From Streptomyces sp. DSM 110735 (lineage in GTDB: Bacteria; Actinomycetota; Actinomycetes; Streptomycetales; Streptomycetaceae), in assembly GCF_016482685.1 (NCBI RefSeq), contig NZ_JACYHF010000009.1, positions 1 to 64,000 on the forward strand: DNA of 64,000 nt, read 5' to 3'. Positions 1-8,275 of this stretch are shown here, piece by piece. The translations under genes were made by a program, and so were the position numbers. The notes below the pieces were generated by a model that was not told the origin of the DNA, searched no databases, and saw only the letters and a program-made list of their open reading frames with translations. Every line of letters starts with the position of its first letter. The stretch's first letter is position 1.

Positions 1-263
1 GGCGGCGTCGCCCTCGACCTTGTCGGTGGGGCTGGGCTTGGTGCCGGAGGTGGGCTTGTCGGCCGGTCCCTGCTTGGGGGCGGGGGAAGACTTACGGTCG
101 GAGCTGTCGGCGGAGCCGGACTTCTCGTCGTCCCTGTCCGAGGGGGCGGCGTCGCCCTCGACCTTGTCGGTGGGGCTGGGCTTGGTGCCGGAGGTGGGCT
201 TGTCGGCCGGTCCCTGCTTGGAGGCGGGGGAAGACTTACGGTCGGAGCCGTCGGCGGAGCCGG
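1..263. repeat. Tandem in-frame 144-bp repeat
   Basis: Bases 1-119 and 145-263 are nearly identical (a few substitutions), an exact offset of 144 bp or 48 codons. The repeat encodes a Lys/Pro/Ser/Asp-rich segment of the carboxypeptidase-like N-terminus. A further repeat of the same gene starts at 932 and again at 1097 (offset 165 bp, 55 codons). Confidence 0.85.
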
Positions 264-1881
264 GCTTGGCGCTGGTGGCAGCCTCCGGCTGGGAGGCAGA
301 GGCGGTCTTGCCACCGGGAGCGTCCTGACCGGGCTTGTCGGCAGACTCCGACTCGGAGGCGGAGGTGTCCTTGTCGCCGGAGGCGGTCTTCCCGGTCGGG
401 GTGAACTTGTCGTCGAGTTTGGTACCGGGAGCCGACTCGTCTTCGACCTTCTGCCCGGAGGCAGACTTCACAGCGGGGCTGGACGCGGAGCCGGACTTGG
501 CGTCGTTCCGCCCGGCGGCGCCGGACACGGTGCTCTGGGCCTTGTCGGCGGGGCTGGACGCCGCGCCGGAGGCGGGGGAGGCAGTACCAGCGGAATTGCC
601 CTTGGCCTTCTCGGCAGACCGCCACCGGGAGCCAGCGGCGGACGTGCCGTCGGCGCCGGAGGCGGGCGCGGCAGCACCGGCGGACTGCGGCTTGGAGGCG
701 GGAGTGGGCGAGCCGTCGGAGGTCGGCTTCTGACCGGGGTCGGTCTTGGCGTCGGAGGCGGCAGCCTTACCGGCGGCGCCCGGCTTCTCGGCAGACCCCG
801 ACCGGGAGGCAGAGGCGGACTTGCCCTCGGCGGAGCCGGACTTGGCGTCAGGCGTTTCCGTAGCCGCAGGCTTGTCGCTCGCCTCGGAGGCGCGATCGGC
901 ACCCGAAGCGGAACTACCCTTGCCCGCGCTGGAGGAGCCCCCGTCGGACCCCTTGGACGCGCCAGCGGAACCGTTGCCGCCCGAGGCGGAACCATCCCTG
1001 CCCGTGCGGGGGGAGCCCTCGCCCGCGCCAGCGGAATCGTCGCCGCCCTTGGGGGCGCTGTCGGCGCCCGAGGCGGAAGCGCCGTTGCCCGAGCGGGAGG
1101 AGCCCCCGTCGGACCCCTTGGACGCGCCAGCGGAACCGTTACCGCCCTTGGGAGCGCTGTCGGCGCCCGAGGCGGAAGCGCCCTCGGCAGCACGGGAGGA
1201 GCCCTGAGCCGCGCCAGCGGCACCGCTGCCGTCCTCGGCGGAGTCGTCGGCGCCCGAGGCGGAACCACCCTTGGTCGCGCGGGAGGCGCCCCCTGCGGGG
1301 CTCTTGGGGGCATCGGCAGCCCCGGAGGGGGAACCGCTGCGCTCGGCCGCGTCAGCGGAAGCCTCGCTGCTCTCGGGAGCGTCCTCGGCGCCGGAGGCGG
1401 ACGGCTCGGAGGCGTCAGCGGCGCGCGAAGCGGAGCCGCCCTTGGCCGCGGCAGCGGAACCCGCGGAAACGTTGTCGCCACCGCTCCCGGAGCGGGACTT
1501 CTCCGAAGCCGTCTCGGTGGAATCGTCCTTGCCCTCAACGGAGTTGGGACCCGCAGCCGTGCCGGACGCATCGTCGTTCCTGCCCGCGCCCTTGCCGGAG
1601 GCGGACCCCTCCGAAGTCTTCCCGCTGCCGAACCTGCCGGAGGCAACCCCGCCGGAGTCCGCACCCGCACCCCCGCCGGAGGCAGACGTACTCACCCCGC
1701 CCGCAACGGAGTTGGCGCCCCCCTTCGCCCCCGCCCCCGCGGACCTCTCCTCGGACTCGGCCGAATCCACCCCCTCCGCCGAACCGACGGAGTTTCCCTG
1801 CTTCGACCTGTCGGGGGACTCGCCCGCCACCGATGCCTCCTCCATGCGCCGCACGCTCGCCGCGCGCCCTGTCCGAACCAT
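1..1881 (-). CDS. N-terminal low-complexity part of a probable D-alanyl-D-alanine carboxypeptidase (partial)
   Basis: The minus-strand frame is open from an ATG at 1881 to the left edge, about 627 codons without a stop, so the gene leaves the window. ATG 1881 has AGGA about 9 nt upstream; ATG 1845, 12 codons later, has no ribosome site. The visible protein is almost entirely Ala, Ser, Gly, Lys, Asp, Glu and Pro, without a membrane segment or catalytic motif, and contains in-frame duplications (48 and 55 codons). Streptomyces DacA-type carboxypeptidases that sit beside the same neighbours (GPP34, XRE/DUF397 pair, glutathione peroxidase) begin with a similar sequence (MEEASVAGESPDRSKQ, seen here from codon 13) followed by a charged repetitive cytoplasmic region, a membrane segment and the peptidase domain. 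The peptidase assignment is inference from that resemblance and position; the SxxK catalytic domain lies outside the window. Confidence 0.6.
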   Translation of the reverse strand, partial: MVRTGRAASVRRMEEASVAGESPDRSKQGNSVGSAEGVDSAESEERSAGAGAKGGANSVAGGVSTSASGGGAGADSGGVASGRFGSGKTSEGSASGKGAGRNDDASGTAAGPNSVEGKDDSTETASEKSRSGSGGDNVSAGSAAAAKGGSASRAADASEPSASGAEDAPESSEASADAAERSGSPSGAADAPKSPAGGASRATKGGSASGADDSAEDGSGAAGAAQGSSRAAEGASASGADSAPKGGNGSAGASKGSDGGSSRSGNGASASGADSAPKGGDDSAGAGEGSPRTGRDGSASGGNGSAGASKGSDGGSSSAGKGSSASGADRASEASDKPAATETPDAKSGSAEGKSASASRSGSAEKPGAAGKAAASDAKTDPGQKPTSDGSPTPASKPQSAGAAAPASGADGTSAAGSRWRSAEKAKGNSAGTASPASGAASSPADKAQSTVSGAAGRNDAKSGSASSPAVKSASGQKVEDESAPGTKLDDKFTPTGKTASGDKDTSASESESADKPGQDAPGGKTASASQPEAATSAKPGSADGSDRKSSPASKQGPADKPTSGTKPSPTDKVEGDAAPSDRDDEKSGSADSSDRKSSPAPKQGPADKPTSGTKPSPTDKVEGDAA

Positions 1882-2025
1882 GTACCAGTGTCCTGTGTGG
1901 GGGCTTGCCCAGGGTGGTAGACGAGAACGACATACCTACCGGTTCCCCCACGAACCGGGCACGCACCCTCGACAGATGAATGTGAGAGGCGTCACCCTGT
2001 CATTCATCCACGCGGGGAGGCATGG

Positions 2026-2772
2026 ATGGGCAGGAGCCGCAGAACACTTCCGGAAGAGCTTCTGCTGCTCGCACTGGACCCGGCCACGGGTACCACTGCG
2101 CAGCCGCAGTCGCTCGACCTCGGTCTGGCCGGTGCACAGCTAGTGGAGCTGGCGCTGGCCGGACGGATAGCCCCAGACGGGGATCGTATCGCCGTGGTGG
2201 TGCCACGGCCGACAGGAGATCCGACTCTGGACAGCGCGTTGGAGCTGCTGCGCAGGCGCGGCGCTCCGGTGCGTGCCGTCCATTGGATCGGCGGCCCACG
2301 CCTGGGCCTGCGCCAGACCTACCTTTCCCACCTCGAACGGTGCGGAATGGTCGCCGCGGTGCCGGGCCAGATGTGCGGGGTGCTGCCGACGACGCGGTAC
2401 CAGGCGACGGACACGGCGATCAGCCGGGAGATCCGTTCCCGTCTGGACGCCGCGATCCGCACCGGCGTACCACCGGACCCGCGGACCGCCGCGCTCGCCG
2501 CGCTGGCGCACGCCGTCGGTCTCGGCAAGCATCTGTACCCGGGCAACGAGGGCCGCTCGTCCCGTTCCCGGCTGCGCGACCTCATCCGGCACGACCCGAT
2601 GGGCGGGCTCGTCGCCCACGCCGTCATGGACGTGCAGAACGGTGCCGCCGCGCAGCCGCGCCGGGGTCCGGCAGGGCCGCCGCGGCCGAGCGGTCCCGCG
2701 CGCGCCGAACCGGCGCGCGGGGTGCCGATGCAGCCGCATCACGGCTCCATGGCACGGGCCGCCGCGCACTGA
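2026..2772 (+). CDS. GPP34 (GOLPH3-like) family protein
   Basis: 248 residues. Opens with LPEELLLLALDPATG and continues through an alpha-helical body (LDLGLAGAQLVELALAGRI, TYLSHLERCGMV), the pattern of bacterial GPP34 proteins, which resemble the phosphoinositide-binding Golgi protein GOLPH3. Their role in actinobacteria is not settled; membrane-lipid association is inferred from the family. GGGAGG lies 5-6 nt before ATG 2026, which decides it over the out-of-frame ATG at 2022. The last 40 residues are Pro/Arg/Ala-rich and probably disordered. It is divergent from the carboxypeptidase-like gene and lies upstream of the XRE regulator on the same strand, a common Streptomyces arrangement. Confidence 0.8.
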   Translation: MGRSRRTLPEELLLLALDPATGTTAQPQSLDLGLAGAQLVELALAGRIAPDGDRIAVVVPRPTGDPTLDSALELLRRRGAPVRAVHWIGGPRLGLRQTYLSHLERCGMVAAVPGQMCGVLPTTRYQATDTAISREIRSRLDAAIRTGVPPDPRTAALAALAHAVGLGKHLYPGNEGRSSRSRLRDLIRHDPMGGLVAHAVMDVQNGAAAQPRRGPAGPPRPSGPARAEPARGVPMQPHHGSMARAAAH

Positions 2773-2880
2773 ATCCACGCGTACGGCCGACGACAGGCGG
2801 TGGGGCGAACGTCGCCCCGCCGCCTCGGCGTTCACCCGAATCATGTCCGAACTGACGCGTACGCGCCGCATATCCGATGT

Positions 2881-2940
2881 TTTCCAGCGCTGGAAAGCAC
2901 TGTGGTGGCAGTCTGCTGAACAGCAGATACACAAAGTGTC
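2881..2940. promoter_or_regulatory. Palindrome cluster before the XRE/DUF5753 regulator
   Basis: A perfect 16-bp palindrome (TTTCCAGC/GCTGGAAA, 2881-2896) is followed by TCTGCTG-AA-CAGCAGA (2912-2927) and ACAC-AAA-GTGT (2930-2940), all 35-95 nt before the GTG at 2974. They are candidate operators, possibly for autoregulation by the adjacent XRE protein. Confidence 0.5.
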
Positions 2941-2973
2941 AGGAACAGGCAGGCAGCCGGAGGTGCGCTCACC

Positions 2974-3831
2974 GTGGCGTCCAATGTCAATCCCACCGTC
3001 AGGCGGCGCCGTCTCGGCCAGGAGCTGCGCAGACTCCGTGAGCAGAAAGGTATGACCGCCGAAGAGGTGGCCGACCGTCTGCTCGTGTCGCAGTCGAAGA
3101 TCAGCAGGCTGGAGAACGGCCGCCGCAGCATCAGCCAGCGCGACGTGCGCGACCTGTGCGGGGTCTACGAGGTCGAGGACCAGCGGGTCGTCGACTCGCT
3201 GATGGAGATGGCCCGCGACTCCCGCCAGCAGGGCTGGTGGCACACCTTCGGGGACATCCCGTACAGCGTGTACATCGGTCTGGAGACGGACGCGCAGTCG
3301 CTGCGCGTCTACGAACCCCAGTTGGTGACGGGTCTGCTGCAGACCCGCGCGTACGCCGAGGCGCTCGTGCGCGGCGCGCTGCCGGAGACCTCGACCGCCG
3401 AGATCGACAAGCGGGTCAACGTCCGTATGCGCCGGCAGGAGCGCGTCACCGCGGAGAACAACCCGCTGCGCCTGTGGGTCGTCCTGGACGAGGCGGCGCT
3501 GCACCGGGTGGTGGGCAGCAGGCTGGTGATGCGCGAGCAGTTGGAGCACCTCATCGAGATGTGCCAGTTGCCCCATGTCACCGTGCAGGTCCTGCCGTTC
3601 GAGGCGGGCGCCCACCCGGGGCTCAACGGCCAGTACGCCATCCTCGAGTTCGCCGACGCGGCCGACTCCAGCGTGGTCTACCTGGAGGGCGTCACCAGCG
3701 ACCTGTATCTGGAGAAGGCGCCCGACGTGCAGAAGTACGCCGTGATGTACGAACATCTGCGGGCACAGTCCCTCAGTGTGGAACATTCCCGGGAGTTCAT
3801 CGCGAAGGCGGCCAAAAACTTCGCGGACTGA
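2974..3831 (+). CDS. XRE-family regulator with DUF5753 domain
   Basis: 285 residues, GTG start with GGAGG about 10 nt upstream. Residues 10-65 form a classic helix-turn-helix (LGQELRRLREQKGMTAEEV, VSQSKISRLENGRRSI). The remainder is the DUF5753 ligand/partner domain (QLVTGLLQTRAYAEALV, RRQERVT, LWVVLDEAALHR, VTVQVLPFEAGAHPGLNG), typical of the WhiJ-like actinobacterial group. Such regulators occur next to a small DUF397 protein thought to act as antagonist or partner, and that gene follows 188 nt downstream. In Streptomyces these pairs influence development and antibiotic production; the target here is unknown. Palindromes just upstream suggest autoregulation. Confidence 0.9.
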   Translation: MASNVNPTVRRRRLGQELRRLREQKGMTAEEVADRLLVSQSKISRLENGRRSISQRDVRDLCGVYEVEDQRVVDSLMEMARDSRQQGWWHTFGDIPYSVYIGLETDAQSLRVYEPQLVTGLLQTRAYAEALVRGALPETSTAEIDKRVNVRMRRQERVTAENNPLRLWVVLDEAALHRVVGSRLVMREQLEHLIEMCQLPHVTVQVLPFEAGAHPGLNGQYAILEFADAADSSVVYLEGVTSDLYLEKAPDVQKYAVMYEHLRAQSLSVEHSREFIAKAAKNFAD

Positions 3832-3955
3832 GGTCGCCGGACAGGCGGCGAGGGATCGTACACCGTCGGACCGCCCGAGCGGAGGCGCGTTTGGAATATG
3901 CCATCCGCTCGGGTGAACGGCCCAGCCGCGGAAGCCTGTTGCCGGGTAGCGTCGA

Positions 3956-3986
3956 TCACGCCAATCGATCGACAGGGTTGGCGTGA
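3956..3986. promoter_or_regulatory. Inverted repeat upstream of the DUF397 gene
   Basis: Nine-bp arms TCACGCCAA (3956-3964) and TTGGCGTGA (3978-3986) are separated by 13 nt and end 33 nt before the DUF397 start codon. Candidate operator or promoter-overlapping site for its own regulation. Confidence 0.45.
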
Positions 3987-4019
3987 ACCGCACCACCGCA
4001 ACTCGCAACAGGAGTGGAC

Positions 4020-4211
4020 ATGGCACTGATTCAGGGCGCTTCGGAGACGTGGATGAAGTCCTCCTATTCCGCGGGCAACGGCGCCTGCGTCGAGGTCAAG
4101 TCGCCGACCGCCGCCGAACTCGCCGTTCGCGACTCCAAGGTCACCGAGGGGCCCGTGCTGGCCTTCCCGGCCACGGCCTGGAACACCTTCGTGGCCTCGG
4201 TCAAGGCGTAA
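4020..4211 (+). CDS. DUF397 family protein (AbaA-like partner of the XRE regulator)
   Basis: 63 residues, with the family pattern MALIQGASETWMKSSYSAGNGACVEV..AVRDSK..GPVLAFPATAWNTFVASVK. ATG 4020 is chosen because GGAG (4011-4014) sits 5 nt upstream; the in-frame GTG at 4014 overlaps that site. DUF397 proteins are small actinobacterial partners of XRE/DUF5753 regulators and act in the cytoplasm. The preceding XRE gene is the likely cognate. Confidence 0.9.
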   Translation: MALIQGASETWMKSSYSAGNGACVEVKSPTAAELAVRDSKVTEGPVLAFPATAWNTFVASVKA

Positions 4212-4212
4212 G

Positions 4213-4327
4213 GGACCGTTCCCGGTCCTCCGCCCTCGTAGAAGCGCGAACCATGCTTCGACGACAACAGCACACGCACCACCCCGCGAAGCCCTCTCGG
4301 CCTGACGCCGTCCTCGCCGAGGGGGCT
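4213..4327 (+). terminator. Two hairpins between the convergent DUF397 and gpx genes
   Basis: GGACCG-TTCC-CGGTCC (4213-4228) starts 2 nt after the DUF397 stop. A longer stem of 12 bp with one G-U pair lies at 4290-4301/4316-4327. Neither has a strong T tract; together they plausibly terminate transcription between the convergent genes. Confidence 0.4.
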
Positions 4328-4437
4328 CCGCGTTTCGAGTGAGCGACCTCGGTCGTCCGGACACCCGCACGCCGGCCTCCCCGCCAGCACCTTCCGTGTC
4401 CGGACCGACCCGGGCCGGGTCCGACCGGGGCGAGCGC

Positions 4438-4944
4438 TCAGCCGAGCTGGGACTCGATCGCGGTCACGATCTCCGCCGACTCCGGCTCCGCCTGCGGGGA
4501 GAAACGGGCGACGACGGCGCCATCGCGTCCGATCAGGAACTTCTCGAAGTTCCAGCGGATGTCACCGGTGTGGCCCTCGGCGTCCGCGAAGTCCACGAGC
4601 CGCTGGTAGAGCGGGTGCCGGTCGGCGCCGTTCACCTCGACCTTCTCGGTCAGCGGGAAGGTCACGCCGTACGTCGCCGAGCAGAACTCCGCGATCTCCT
4701 CGGCGGAGCCGGGCTCCTGCCCCATGAACTGGTTGCAGGGCACCCCGATCACGGTGAACCCGCGGTCGCGGTAGCGCTCCTGCAGCCGCTCGAGACCGGT
4801 GTACTGCGGGGTCAGCCCGCACTTGGAAGCCACGTTCACGATCAGGACGGCGCCGCCCGCGTACTGCGCGAGATCGGCTTCGCCGCCCTGGAGGGCGCCG
4901 ATGGGGGTGTCCAGTACGGCGGTGTTGTCATCGGTTGTCGTCAT
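4438..4944 (-). CDS. Glutathione/thioredoxin peroxidase family protein
   Basis: 168 residues. Thioredoxin-fold peroxidase with peroxidatic Cys42 in NVASKCGLTPQY, Gln72 in the PCNQFMGQEPG box and the Trp-Asn pair in IRWNFEKFLIGRDG: the Cys-Gln-Trp-Asn active site of the GPx family. It is a cysteine, not selenocysteine, enzyme. Actinobacteria use mycothiol rather than glutathione, so the reductant is more likely thioredoxin; the role is reduction of peroxides in the cytosol. Minus strand, 48 nt downstream of the ArsR-type gene, possibly co-transcribed with it. Confidence 0.93.
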   Translation of the reverse strand: MTTTDDNTAVLDTPIGALQGGEADLAQYAGGAVLIVNVASKCGLTPQYTGLERLQERYRDRGFTVIGVPCNQFMGQEPGSAEEIAEFCSATYGVTFPLTEKVEVNGADRHPLYQRLVDFADAEGHTGDIRWNFEKFLIGRDGAVVARFSPQAEPESAEIVTAIESQLG

Positions 4945-4991
4945 GGGCGGATGCTAACCGGGTCAGTGGTCGCCGGGGACGACCAGCCCGG

Positions 4992-5975
4992 TCACCCGGC
5001 CGTACCGGCGGACCGCCCCGCCGCCACCAGCCCGTCCCCCGCCGCCGTGCGCTCGTAGAGCACCGAGCGACCCGCCCGGCGCCGGACCAGCAGCCCCGCG
5101 TCCAGGAGCACCTTCAGATGGCGGCCGACCGAGCCGAGGCTCTGCCCGGTGACGGCGGTGAGCTGGGTGGTGCTCATGGGGGAGTCCAGGAGGAGCAGGA
5201 CGCTCGCGCGGGCGGGACCGAGCAGGGTCGCCAGGGCGGCGGGTGCCGAGCGGTCCCGGTGCCAGGCGAGGGAACCGGCGCAGGGGTAGACCTTGGCGTA
5301 GCGCAGCCCGTCCTCCCAGCACACCCAGCCGCCGCGCTGCGGGGTCACGGGGACGAAGGACAGCTCGGCGCCCGTGATGTCGCGCGGGGGATACGCCTGA
5401 AGGTTGACCTGGAGGCGGCTGTCCCCGAGCCACCGCGTCCGCCCCGGTCGCAGCGAGTCCAGCACCCCGGCCCAGCCGTCCCGGCTCACCCGCGCCGTGC
5501 GCGCCAGCACATCCGCCTCCAGGACCTTCCGGCGCCGCTCCCAGGTGGGGCGTACCGTCTCCTCCCACACCCACTCCAGGAGCGCGGCAGCCCGCTCGGG
5601 CAGGTCGTCGCGCTCCAGTACGGCGGGGAGCGGACCCTCGAGGGAGAGCAGGAGATGGGCGCGGGCGTCCGCCGGACGGGCGGCGCGTACCCGCGCGACC
5701 TCGGTGGCGAAGTCCTCGCCGGGGCGGGGCGCGGGGGTCAGGAAGTCGGCGGTCCAGTGACGGCCGAGCCCCGCCCGGACAAGGCGAGCGGTGACCGGCT
5801 CCGACGCCAGCAGGGCGCGGTAGTCCGGGAGATGAGCCGTCAGCCACTCCCGCTCCCCGGGATGCGAACCGCTCCCCGTGTGCAGCAGCCACAGCGCCGC
5901 GAAGGTCTCGGCGAGCGGGGAGATCACGAACCGTCCGCGCGCGAGCGTGTCAGCGTCGAGCTGCCACCATCCCAA
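4992..5975 (-). CDS. ArsR-family winged-helix regulator (DUF5937-like N-terminus)
   Basis: 327 residues. The C-terminal third (about 245-310) is an ArsR winged helix: LGPARASVLLLLDSPMSTTQLTAVTGQSLGSVGRHLKVLLDAGLLVRRRAGRSVLYERT. The first 240 residues are the domain found in long actinobacterial ArsR-like regulators (ISPLAETFAALWLL at the start, RYAKVYPCAG near the junction). No metal-binding cysteine set is visible, so a small-molecule or unknown signal is likelier. It is divergent from an MFS exporter (start 6052), which suggests it controls that gene. The ATG follows the weak site GGGGGAGCCGACTTGGG. Confidence 0.85.
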   Translation of the reverse strand: MGWWQLDADTLARGRFVISPLAETFAALWLLHTGSGSHPGEREWLTAHLPDYRALLASEPVTARLVRAGLGRHWTADFLTPAPRPGEDFATEVARVRAARPADARAHLLLSLEGPLPAVLERDDLPERAAALLEWVWEETVRPTWERRRKVLEADVLARTARVSRDGWAGVLDSLRPGRTRWLGDSRLQVNLQAYPPRDITGAELSFVPVTPQRGGWVCWEDGLRYAKVYPCAGSLAWHRDRSAPAALATLLGPARASVLLLLDSPMSTTQLTAVTGQSLGSVGRHLKVLLDAGLLVRRRAGRSVLYERTAAGDGLVAAGRSAGTAG

Positions 5976-6051
5976 GTCGGCTCCCCCTCACGAGCTTTCG
6001 CGCACCGGCGAAACAATATCGGCGCGGAAGACGGCCTTTGAGACTCCCGGC

Positions 6052-7278
6052 ATGTCCAGTTACCGATCCCTGTTCCGCACCCCGGAGTTCACCCCGCTCT
6101 TCCTCGGCTCCGCCGCCCAGACCGCCGCCCAGACCCTCGGCGGACTCGCCCTCGGCACCCTCGTCTACCGCGCCACCGGCTCCCCGCTGCTCGCGGCGGT
6201 CAGCATGTTCGGCTCCTCCCTCGCCCAGGTCCTCGGCGCGACCGTGCTGCTCTCCGGCGCCGACCGGCTGCCCCCGCGCACCGCCCTGTCCGTCATCGCG
6301 CTGACCTTCGCGGCGGGTACGGCACTCCAGGCGCTGCCCGGTCTGCCCACGGGCGTCCTCGTCCTGATCGTCCTGCTGCTCGGGCTCGTCGCCTCGCTCG
6401 GCGTCGGCGTCCGCTGGGGACTGCTGAACGAGATCCTGACCAAGGACGGCTATCTGCCCGGACGTTCACTGTTCAACATGATGAGCGGTCTGACGCAGAT
6501 CACCGGGTACGTCACCGGCGGCGCCCTGCTGACCGCCCTCTCCCCGCGCGTCTGTCTGCTCGCCGCGGCGGCGCTGTATCTGGCGGCGGCGCTGCTGCTG
6601 CGCCTCGGTCTGACCCCGCGCCCGCCCCGCGTCGGCGGACGCCCGTCCCCGGCGGTGACCTGGCGCACCAACGCCCGCCTGTGGGCGGACCGTTCGCGCC
6701 GCCTGACCTATCTGGGGCTGTGGGTGCCCAACGGACTGGTCGTCGGCTGCGAATCGCTCTACGTGTCGTACGCCCCCGGCGCGGCGGGCACGCTGTTCGC
6801 CTGCGCGGCGCTCGGCATGTTCGCCGGGGACGTGTCCGTGGGGCGCCTGATCCCGCCCGTGGTGCGTACCCGCCTCGCGACGCCGCTGCTGCTCCTGCTG
6901 GCGGTCCCGTACCTGCTCTTCGCCGCGCACCCGCCGCTGCCGGTGGCGGTGGTGTGCGTGACGCTCGCCTCCGTCGGCTTCGGCGCGAGCCTGGTCCAGC
7001 AGGAGCGGCTGATGAGCCTGACCCCGGACGAACTCGCCGGTCACGCCCTGGGGTTGCACTCGGCGGGGATGCTGACCCTCCAGGGCGTGAGCGCGACGCT
7101 CGCCGGTGCGGTCGCCCAACTCATCTCTCCGGCAACGGCGATGACCGTGATGGCGGCGGCGTCCGCGACCGTGACGCTGGCCCTGGCTACGGCCGGCCGG
7201 AGTCTTCCCGCGGGCGCGGCTCGGGAAGCCGCTTGGCCTCGGGCGAGGTCAGCTCGGGAGCGGCGGGGGCAGGGGTGA
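6052..7278 (+). CDS. MFS transporter
   Basis: 408 residues, about 12 hydrophobic helices (e.g. LGGLALGTLVYRATGSPLLA, GVLVLIVLLLGLVASLGVGV, LLLLLAVPYLLFAAHPPLPV). No substrate motif is recognisable; the family moves small molecules across the plasma membrane, and exporters are common beside ArsR/TetR regulators. Start ATG 6052 begins MSSYRSLFRTPEFTPLFLG, a typical MFS N-terminus; in-frame codons further upstream would run into the ArsR promoter. The last 31 codons overlap the convergent SPFH gene by 92 bp and are charged and non-membrane, so the stop region may be read-through extension. Confidence 0.85.
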   Translation: MSSYRSLFRTPEFTPLFLGSAAQTAAQTLGGLALGTLVYRATGSPLLAAVSMFGSSLAQVLGATVLLSGADRLPPRTALSVIALTFAAGTALQALPGLPTGVLVLIVLLLGLVASLGVGVRWGLLNEILTKDGYLPGRSLFNMMSGLTQITGYVTGGALLTALSPRVCLLAAAALYLAAALLLRLGLTPRPPRVGGRPSPAVTWRTNARLWADRSRRLTYLGLWVPNGLVVGCESLYVSYAPGAAGTLFACAALGMFAGDVSVGRLIPPVVRTRLATPLLLLLAVPYLLFAAHPPLPVAVVCVTLASVGFGASLVQQERLMSLTPDELAGHALGLHSAGMLTLQGVSATLAGAVAQLISPATAMTVMAAASATVTLALATAGRSLPAGAAREAAWPRARSARERRGQG

Positions 7279-8125
7279 CCTCGGGAGCGGCAGCGACCTC
7301 AGGTGCCGACTGGGGCGCGGACGCACCGGAGTTGGCGCCGGAGTTGGTCCCAGCGCCGCCCCCGAACTGCTGCGCCGCCTTGTCGAAGTACCGCAGCAGC
7401 TCGACCGGGAACGGCATGACCAGCGTCGAGTTCTTCTCCGCTGCCACCTCGACGACCGTCTGCAGCAGCCGGAGCTGCATCGCCTCCGGCGTGTCCGACA
7501 TGATTCGCGAGGCGTTGGCGAGCTGCTGCGCCGCCTGGAACTCGCCGTCCGCCGTAATGACCCGCGCCCGCCGCTCCCGCTCGGCTTCCGCCTGGCGCGA
7601 CATGGACCGCTTGAGCGACTCGGGCAACTGGACGTCCTTGATCTCGACCCGGTCGATGTGGATGCCCCAGCCCGCCGCCGGGCTGTCGATCATCAGGGCG
7701 AGCCCCTCGTGCAGCCGCTCACGGTCGCTGAGCAGGTCGTCCAGGTCGCTCTTGCCGATGATGGAGCGCAGCGAGGACTGGGCGACCTGGCCGACGGCGA
7801 ACACGTAGTCCTGCACCTCGATGGCGGCGCGCACCGGGTCGACCACCCGGAAGTAGACGACCGCGTCGACCTTCACCGAGACGTTGTCCTTGGTGATGCC
7901 CTCCTGGGTGGGCACCGGCATCGTGACGACCTGCACGTTCACCTTGCGCATCCGGTCGGCGAACGGCACCAGGAAGGTGATCCCCGGCTGCCGCGCCCCC
8001 GGCAGCGCCTTCCCCAGCCGGAACACCACCCCGCGCTCCACCTGGTTGACCACCCGCATCCCGCTCTTCAGCACGAGCAGCAGGAACACGGCCACGACCA
8101 CCTCTGCGACGACGGCGCCGTCCAT
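7187..8125 (-). CDS. SPFH/Band 7 (slipin-type) membrane protein
   Basis: 312 residues. An N-terminal membrane helix (residues 2-20) is followed by the SPFH domain (MRVVNQVERGVVFRLGK, PGITFLVPFADRMRKVNVQV, TKDNVSVKVDAVVYFRVVDP, SLRSIIGKSDLDDLLSDRE, GWGIHIDRVEIKDVQLPES) and an Ala/Glu coiled coil. The last 45 residues are a Pro/Ala/Ser-rich tail. Family members form oligomeric membrane scaffolds and often regulate proteases. No NfeD partner is visible nearby. ATG 8125 has GGAG 4 nt upstream. The 3' end overlaps the convergent MFS gene. Confidence 0.9.
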   Translation of the reverse strand: MDGAVVAEVVVAVFLLLVLKSGMRVVNQVERGVVFRLGKALPGARQPGITFLVPFADRMRKVNVQVVTMPVPTQEGITKDNVSVKVDAVVYFRVVDPVRAAIEVQDYVFAVGQVAQSSLRSIIGKSDLDDLLSDRERLHEGLALMIDSPAAGWGIHIDRVEIKDVQLPESLKRSMSRQAEAERERRARVITADGEFQAAQQLANASRIMSDTPEAMQLRLLQTVVEVAAEKNSTLVMPFPVELLRYFDKAAQQFGGGAGTNSGANSGASAPQSAPEVAAAPEVTPAPAAPELTSPEAKRLPEPRPREDSGRP

Positions 8126-8275
8126 GGCACTCCATTCTCCGACGCGACTCCTCCGGTCGGCCCGGACAAGGAGAAGGACTCGACGGGGAGGCGCGCGGAT
8201 GCGAGCGCACGGGTCATGACCGCGCAAAGAATCGCCGCACGGAATACGCCCGCGAAAGGCGTCGTTTGCGGTGGA

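Noticed and set aside
20..2143. Several long plus-strand and minus-strand frames over 20-2143
   Set aside because: They are alternate-frame readings of the repetitive minus-strand coding region; only the frame ending at the left edge has sensible composition and a ribosome site.
2140..4026. A 628-codon minus-strand frame opposite the GPP34, XRE and DUF397 genes
   Set aside because: Typical antisense shadow in high-G+C DNA; it covers three well-supported genes and has no motif.
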